Source of the DNA: Siphonodentalium dalli
Lineage: Eukaryota; Mollusca; Scaphopoda; Gadilida; Siphonodentaliidae
Length of the DNA: 64,000 bases
Assembly (NCBI GenBank): GCA_032622095.1
Contig: CP136067.1
Location: 75,292,705 to 75,356,704 of the forward strand
Reading direction: 5' to 3'
Below, one piece after another: positions 57,819-64,000 of the stretch (positions are counted from its first letter, which is position 1; each line of letters starts with the position of its first letter). Position numbers and translations under genes: made by a program. Under the pieces are notes generated by a model. The model was not told the DNA's origin. It saw only the letters and a program-made list of their open reading frames with translations, and did no database searches.

Positions 57819-60061
57819 TACATGTATGTGTGTCAGTTGCTTTAGTTGTGTGATGTACATGCAGTAACTATATTCTAGTGAAATTTATGGTCTGCACTGT
57901 GCAGTCTTTCAAAAAACATGCTATGACCATGCCTACATATACATGTACACTGATTCTAACAGTGCTATGATTGTCAGGTTATAATCTATGTTTGAGGAAA
58001 GTTACTATGTATTTTTCATTTGCGTTGCATTTGCTTAATGGGTCCCAGGAGCCCAGATGTTACTAGTGCAGAGCCCATTTAATTTTCATGAGATGGTGGA
58101 CTGCATGTCCATACTCCTAAATAAACATGACTCTTATCATACCAAGATTGTATTGTGTAGGTTTTCAACAACCGTACTAGAATTATATTTAAACAATACT
58201 CAACCATTATTTTCCACTGCCAAATATGTCACAATATATTCATATAGCAGTATTTAGTTAACAGATGATGCAAATAAATTTGATATAATATTCGGGTAGA
58301 GCAAAGCGATCTGAACTAATTGAGGATAAGCCACTACATGTGGAAAACATTAAAAAACATGTATATTGTGAAATATTTTAATAATGTATGTTGGTTGTTA
58401 CAAACCAGCCATAATTGAGATGACTATTCCTGTTGTTTACCGAACATCAGCATACATATTATTAAACATTTAAAAATATATATGTACCTGAATGTTTCAT
58501 ACAGACTGTGGCTTTTGCACAAATTGTTCGGATTAGCCAAACAATGCAAAAATTACCAACTTTAGGTAAAATGATGGTACTCTTTCTTAACAGAATCGCT
58601 TTGACCTACAAACATCATAGCAATCCAACAGTACCCGTCAGCATGATATAATATTAGCAGGACCACTTAACCTTGGGTGGTGTTGAAAATGAAAATATCT
58701 TTAAAATGGTAAGTTATGAGGGCTTTTAGCTATTATGAAGAATTATGTTAGTGAAATTATAAACCCTCATCTTCTTCAACCTGCAAGTGCTGCAACTATC
58801 ATGGCCAATCAAAATTAATGTGGGACTGACAAAGGCTCATTCTACTATAGATTGAATAGTGATGATTCCATCATTTCCTAAATCTTTTTGTAAGATGAGT
58901 TGTCATAGTCCTTTTGGAAGAATTGATTACTTCTGAAATATATACTGGTATATATGGTCATCTCTCATCTCATTACAACATGTTTTTACTATGCACAGAT
59001 GCAATACCCATTTTAAGATCGCAACATATGGTTGCTGCATGAAGCAAACAGCTGGTCATTCCATTTATTAAAAGTGTTTAGCATGTTCCATAGCTTGGTC
59101 ACTTAAATCAGATCATCAGCTGCTAAATGTTGATAACAAATTTTGAAAACCATGTTCAATTTGTACATTTCTGTCGATTAGAGCACAATTTTTGGTAAAG
59201 CACATCAATTTCGAAGGCATGTTCAAAGTCTGGGATTGGCATATGTTATATGTCGGGGTCAACACATTCTCAGCAGCGATTTCCAGCTAATCCCATTGAC
59301 ATTGTGTTCGGTCAATTGTGCTCTAATTCAGTCATAGCATGCGGAGAGTTCTTTACTAGAATAAATCTTGTCTTCGACTCAATTGATTCTGGTAAAGATC
59401 GACGCTCTATAACGCTTACTTATTAAAATAAATTTCAAACTAAAATGCAATTCAACATTAGAATACCATAAAAGACATACTGTTCTCCTGTTACCTATAG
59501 TTTAAATGAAATGCCACATTGCACTCATTTACAATGATATAAATGTGATATATGTCATCCCATCTATAGCCATTTTGGAAGCCATATCATTATCAAAGGC
59601 AGTTAAATTAATATAAAAAGGATGAACTACTCATAAATACATGTATTTATTCATATCATATCATTAGCTACCCTTTTTGCAGTGCCTGCTCAGTGTTTGC
59701 ACTACTAAACAATTTCCATACAATTTATATGATTTCGTCAAAATCTTGATTATTGAGAAAATGCCAGTTTTTTGTTCTACGGCCAATGCATTCCATCCAA
59801 AACCGTGTTGAGCACTCATGAGTGGAAGCACAATGGTGCTGATACTTTAAAGATGAAAAAAATTCTATACTTTGCACTATTTTAATTATTCTTGACTTCG
59901 CTAAATTTTTACTAATTTTGAAGTCAGCCATTTTGGATTTTCAGGGTCAAAAGCTCCTTGAAGGTCAATGTCGTCTTTAATATCATGCTATAGAATATAT
60001 CAGAAATTATACCTCTATGTGGCATTAATGTATATAGGTCATTAAAATTCTAATTGGGGGC
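57819..60061. other. Intronic non-coding DNA
   Basis: A short inverted pair (GATTAGAGCACAATTT near 59178 and AATTGTGCTCTAATTC near 59318) bounds about 170 bp. I see nothing else. Confidence 0.5.
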
Positions 60062-60158
60062 TCAACCACTGATTTCCTCATCGAAAAGTACTCTCGAATC
60101 AGTATCAAACAGAAAGTGGTTGGATATTCCCTAAAGAGCCCAGTTGTGAGACCGACTT
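60062..60158. repeat. Right arm of the intronic inverted repeat
   Basis: Reverse complement of 55990-56095. Both arms lie in the same ankyrin intron, so a transcript could pair across 4 kb. Confidence 0.85.
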
Positions 60159-60726
60159 TTTTAATGTATTATTAAAGAGAGTAATCAGCAGGTAGTTAAC
60201 GGATATTGTCAGTATGAAATCTTGATATGCACATGATTTCATTGCGCGGTTGCTTCATCATTGGAGAATGGCAATGATTATGTTTAATATCATGGCCTAT
60301 GGCTGGGTAATAATCGGTGTAAAGCAATGACCATTCAGGGCATATAGTTGAGGGCTCTAAGCTTCAGTCTGTACATCTGTTCGATATATATCACCTCACA
60401 TTTCATGGGTGCTTAACTATCGGATTTTGTTGTCCTTTGTCATGGTGATAGCACAGCTTGGTGGAAGGAATACATACTACATGTTTGTCCATTCATTTTT
60501 TTGGTCAAAATTACGGCCCTTGTTTAACTGGAAATTTGTGTTGGCATGAACATTTCAGCTTGTAACTCAGGCTCAGTTATTTCCCCTATTAAATTGTTGA
60601 ACTTGGAAGAATTGAATTTGAGTGACAGACATTTTTGGACTCACCAAAATGTTGTCACTATTTATGTTTGATACAATACATAGTTATGGCTAAATAATCC
60701 TGATTGTTTTTCTCTTGATTCTTCAG

Positions 60727-60908
60727 GATTAGATGCTCTAATATTGCTGGTGGAGCGAGATTGTGACACAACACTGATAGACAACAATGGATATTTGGCA
60801 GCACACCTTGCTGCTGCTAACAACAAACTTGATTGTCTCAGGTTCCTTGTTAAGCAGGGCTCAGCTCTCGAAGCAACACAGTCTGAGGGCAAAACATCAG
60901 CTCATATT
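60727..60908 (+). CDS. Ankyrin-repeat protein, exon D
   Basis: A 182-bp exon, phase 1 in and phase 0 out. The acceptor is GATTCTTCAG and the donor is CATATT|GTAAGT. It reads LDALILLVERDCDTTLIDNN, GYLAAHLAAANNKLDCLRFL and VKQGSALEATQSEGKTSAHI. This completes the repeat begun in exon C, adds one repeat (GYLAAHLAAANNKLDCLRFLVKQGSALEA) and begins another (GKTSAHI). With exons A-C it gives about 242 residues and roughly six full or partial repeats without a stop. The next exon is not found in the last 3.1 kb, so the gene continues to the right. Confidence 0.92.
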
Positions 60909-62589
60909 GTAAGTTTAGAGGCATGTCTGATTTTAACCATTTCATCATTTCTATACTTTCAAAGCTTGAATATATTTAGTCTGAGTCAGAAATCACTTTA
61001 AATTGGAATAAAGTTCTCATCTAATTAGAGTCAGCAAGATCCAGGGTTGTACCTATATGTTTTATGAACAATATATGAGGGTAACGACCCCTCCCCCTCT
61101 CCTTGAATCAGGCATTCGGCTTAAACAGACCCTGGCATTTGGAATACTCCATAACAGAATCATGAATATTCTTTAACTAAATTTATTGAAACTAAACTGA
61201 GGAATGAGGAAAATATTGACATTATAAAATGGCATTAGTCTCCATATTGGCTAGTAATGATTTCATTTAACAGCTTGACTGAAAGATTCAACTTTTTATT
61301 GAAAATATAATCTGATAATACATATACACTGGTTCAGGATGAGGCCAGTTGTTAAAACAAGCAATGGCGTGCAATTGCAAATCGGAAAGTACCATAACAG
61401 ACCCCGAAGCTGGCGTCTGAAAAGAGGGGGGGGGGGTGTCGTGACCCTCATATATTACTTTGTTTCACAATCCACTTGCAGGGGGGCGTATTCTGGAATC
61501 AGTCTTTCCATCTGTTGTAGCATCTGAAGCTTTATTGATTCATTTTCTTGTCAAATTATTCAAAGTTTCTTACAGATGTTTACCAGTATGGTGATCTGTA
61601 TGCACCTGCAATTTTGAGATTGTTTGGACTAATTTTAGCAGAGTTATTGCCCTTATTTGCAATGCCAATGGATGAAACTTTGTCCTAAGCTTTATTCCTT
61701 CTTTTCCTTGTAAATTGTTTTTCAAATATTGGCACAGTAACTGTTGTTTTAACCATGGTGTCCTGTGCACCTGCCCATAATAATCTGTGCACCTGCATTT
61801 ATGAGATCCTTTGGACTAATTATTAGCTCAATTTGACAAAGTCAAGTTGGAGCTATTGCCATGGGTTGGTGTCTGTTATCCATGCGTGCATGCACGCATC
61901 CATCAACAATTTTCTTCCGAAGTTACTTGAGAAACATGCCAGCAGCCATCTTGGATTTCACTCTTGGCATTACTAAATCCTTCGGCACGCCCTACATGCC
62001 ACATAAGCCCGATTCTTTGAGCACCTAAAGCCAAGGGACCCAATTTCTGGTTTGAAATTCTCATATGTAAAATTCGTCCTATTTTGATATCAACTACTGA
62101 GTATAATTGTTTCTGCATATCTACACCTGTACCAGTCATAAAATCCATGGGGTCAAAACTGTAGTTGCTTTCATCCTATTATGTTTCAACTCAATCAATG
62201 CTTTTTAAGTAAAACTGGGAATTTGCGAGATTAAAGTTGGTGAAGTGGAGTAAAAACCCAAGACAAATATGCTAAATAGAGTAACAAATTTGGCAGCAGA
62301 TTCTTTGTGGGCCTGAAAAATGTGCTACGGATTCTTTCCGGTATGCAACAGGTTATTTTGTTGTAGCTGGAGTCTGTATTTCAACATCAACGATCAGTGA
62401 TTCTGGAATATTCAGATTAATGTGCATTGGATACGACTGATCATATTTACCAAAGCCACTTGGAAGTCATAAATTCATTATTCTGAGTCATTAAAGCTGT
62501 CACAATTTTCCGACCACATGGGTAGCCAGCCTTCTCCCATTGCCAATTGAAATGGGTACCCAGGTTTGATAAAATTGGTGCTCGGGTAC
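60909..62589 (+). other. Intron downstream of exon D, no exon seen
   Basis: Begins GTAAGT. A G run lies near 61426. 61570-61830 contains loosely duplicated wording (GAGATTGTTTGGACTAATTTT and GAGATCCTTTGGACTAATTAT). I see no exon. Confidence 0.5.
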
Positions 62590-63120
62590 CAAACTTTTTA
62601 GCTCACCTGAGACGAAGTCTCCGGTGGAGCTAATGCTATAGTCATCACTCCTCGTCCGTCCATCCATCTGTCAAGAATCATCTTCTCCCCCAAAAACCGG
62701 AAGACCGAATGGGTTCATATTTGGTGTGGATGTTCCCTAGGTGAATCACATTCAGATTTGTTCAAATGAGGTCACCCGGTCAATTATTTGTGAAACCAGG
62801 GCCATAACTCTATTCCTCCATAGTAATTATTAGAACGACTTCTTGTCAAGAACCATTGGGCTGATTTAGCTAATATTCGGTATGGAGGGTCCTTGGGTGA
62901 CTGGTGTTCAGATTTGTTCAAATTAGGTCACCCGGTCAATTCGTTGCGAAACTAGGGCCATAACTCTATTCCTCCATAGTAATTCTTAGAACGACTTCTT
63001 GTCAAGAACCATTGGGGCGATTTAGCTACTATTTGGTATGGAGGGTCCTTTGGTGACTGGTGTTCAGATTTGTTCAAATGGGGTCACTGCGTCAAATAGG
63101 GGCCGAGCCAGGGACATAAC
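62590..63120. repeat. Dispersed 'GCTCACCTGAGACGAAGTCTCC' repeat with tandem units
   Basis: After the palindromic head come three units of about 150 bp sharing TGGTATGGAGGGTCCTTGG, TTCAGATTTGTTCAAAT, GGTCACCCGGTCAATT and GGGCCATAACTCTATTCCTC. The family is common in mollusc genomes and also appears in reverse at 38581-39060. Confidence 0.85.
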
Positions 63121-63524
63121 TCTTTAAAAAAATATTTTTTAAAATTCAAATCCTTGCTCAATTAAACAAAAGTCCCCCCACACCTACCCCCCACTCTGCG
63201 CTGCCCCTGCACCCACTGTCCAGAAAAAAATAAATTAGAAAAACAAACACCATTGTAACATCCGCAGAGTTATGAAAATCTTGAATGATAGCATAGAAAC
63301 TGTCCCTTTCCATCACCCTCCCCCCTCATGACCCAGACCACCACCCTGCCACCAACCAACAGCACCCCACCCATCTCACCTCTTTCACCAGCATATTCAG
63401 CCAGTTGTATTAGCTCCAGACATAGAGAGTTAATGAGATGTCATATGGCAGACAGTTGTAAACAGTAAACAACTGCTTAGCACTCATGTGTGTCATTAAA
63501 ATCAAATAAAAAAAAAATGCCTGT

Positions 63525-63934
63525 GTGTCTGACATTTGCAGAATGAGGTCCCCAGTGGGTGAATTTAGTGATGCTGCCCTGCACAGTATGCTAGCATGAT
63601 CAAATACACTCTCCAGGGACCTCAATCTCCTTATGCCTCATCTTCAGGGAAGTATATAGGGTCTTAATTGACATTTTTACTTACCTTTTCCCTTCTGTTT
63701 AGTTTCTATATCCCCCTAATTTGCAGAAGATAAAATGGATAATTGAGGTGCCCAATGGGTGCCCATCACCAACTTTAACTGGAGAACATCAGTCTGTTCC
63801 TATGTCTCCCATAGCAGTTGAGGCATAAGCAGAATGAGGTCCCCAGAGGGTGAATTTGGTGATGCTAGCCCGCATTGCAGGATTGCGTAACTAAATTCAC
63901 CCTTTAGGGACCTCATTCTGCAAATGTCAGACAC
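63525..63934. mobile_element. Small MITE with 28-bp inverted ends
   Basis: The left end GTGTCTGACATTTGCAGAAT (continuing GAGGTCCC) is mirrored perfectly at 63907-63934. Internal GAATGAGGTCCCCAG(T/A)GGGTGAATTT blocks are repeated at 63541 and near 63831. Non-coding; target duplication not resolved. Confidence 0.8.
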
Positions 63935-63964
63935 TATATTCAGGCTTGGCTGTTCCAATATTAT

Positions 63965-64000
63965 TATGCCCCCGACTTGAAGTCGGCGGGTATACAGTCG
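63965..64000. repeat. Start of a 'TTATGCCCCCGACTTGAAGT' dispersed repeat
   Basis: The head has the palindrome CCCCCGACTTGAAGTCGGCGGG, cut by the window end. Related heads lie near 24927 and 28200. Confidence 0.7.

Larger units (their letters stand above)
53437..60726 (+). other. Intron C-D of the ankyrin gene (7.3 kb)
   Basis: Donor GTCAGT, acceptor TTTTTCTCTTGATTCTTCAG. It holds a 'TTTATATAGCGCTTATTCGTAG' dispersed repeat (53735-54060), several 'CATATTTGGTATAT' fragments (54640-55200), one arm each of a long inverted pair (55990-56095, 60062-60158) and an insertion with 12-bp direct repeats (56756-57818). I see no further exon. Confidence 0.75.

Overview
The window is eukaryotic nuclear DNA from an invertebrate animal, most likely a marine lophotrochozoan and probably a mollusc. 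The evidence is AT-rich sequence, spliced exons with GT-AG junctions, abundant TACATGTA words, and dispersed repeats of the kind 'GCTCACCTGAGACGAAGTCTC' and 'TTATGCCCCCGACTTGAAGT', which I associate with bivalve and gastropod genomes. The phylum assignment is an inference. There are no bacterial operons, rRNA genes or CRISPR arrays. Host coding content is small: four exons of one ankyrin-repeat gene on the + strand (46510-60908). The rest is mostly mobile DNA.

Layout. 1-840: non-coding with an ATAC microsatellite. 847-3635 (-): a broken non-LTR retrotransposon (LINE). 3731-4440: a GTAGTT-rich stretch and a minisatellite. 5088-6415: a foldback DNA element with about 320-bp inverted arms and an 8-bp target duplication. 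7777-15953: an apparently full-length tyrosine-recombinase retrotransposon of the Ngaro type, with split direct repeats (A1 ... B1-A2-B2), an SGNH hydrolase, a Gag-like protein, a reverse transcriptase/RNase H and a tyrosine recombinase. 16218-17672: a Harbinger-like non-autonomous element. 19500-25500: hairpins, a GC-rich minisatellite, a tRNA-derived SINE and dispersed repeats. 26166-28014: a 1.85-kb palindrome. 28290-29646: a hAT-like element with a perfect 8-bp target duplication. 31741-32198 and 36749-37217: two copies of one TTAA-flanked MITE in opposite orientation. 34860-35285: an array of GTAGTTA/TAACTAC words. 41026-42833: an element carrying a scattered 14-bp motif. 43125-45538: a terminal-inverted-repeat element with a second, Harbinger-like element nested inside. 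46510-60908: the ankyrin gene, whose long introns hold nested piggyBac-like elements and other repeats. 60909-64000: dispersed repeats and a small MITE.

How the parts work together. In the Ngaro-like element, Gag should package the RNA, RT/RNase H should copy it, the split repeats should allow a circular DNA intermediate, and the tyrosine recombinase should integrate that circle without a target duplication. The two 387-bp A repeats look identical, which suggests a recent insertion, although gag carries one in-frame TAA. The ankyrin exons join in consistent phases (1|2-0, 0-1, 1-1, 1-0) into an uninterrupted chain of about 242 residues. That gene extends beyond the four exons found here, upstream and downstream. 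Nothing here requires a new biochemical system. The notable content is the complete Ngaro-like element and the dense set of nested, well-delimited transposons.
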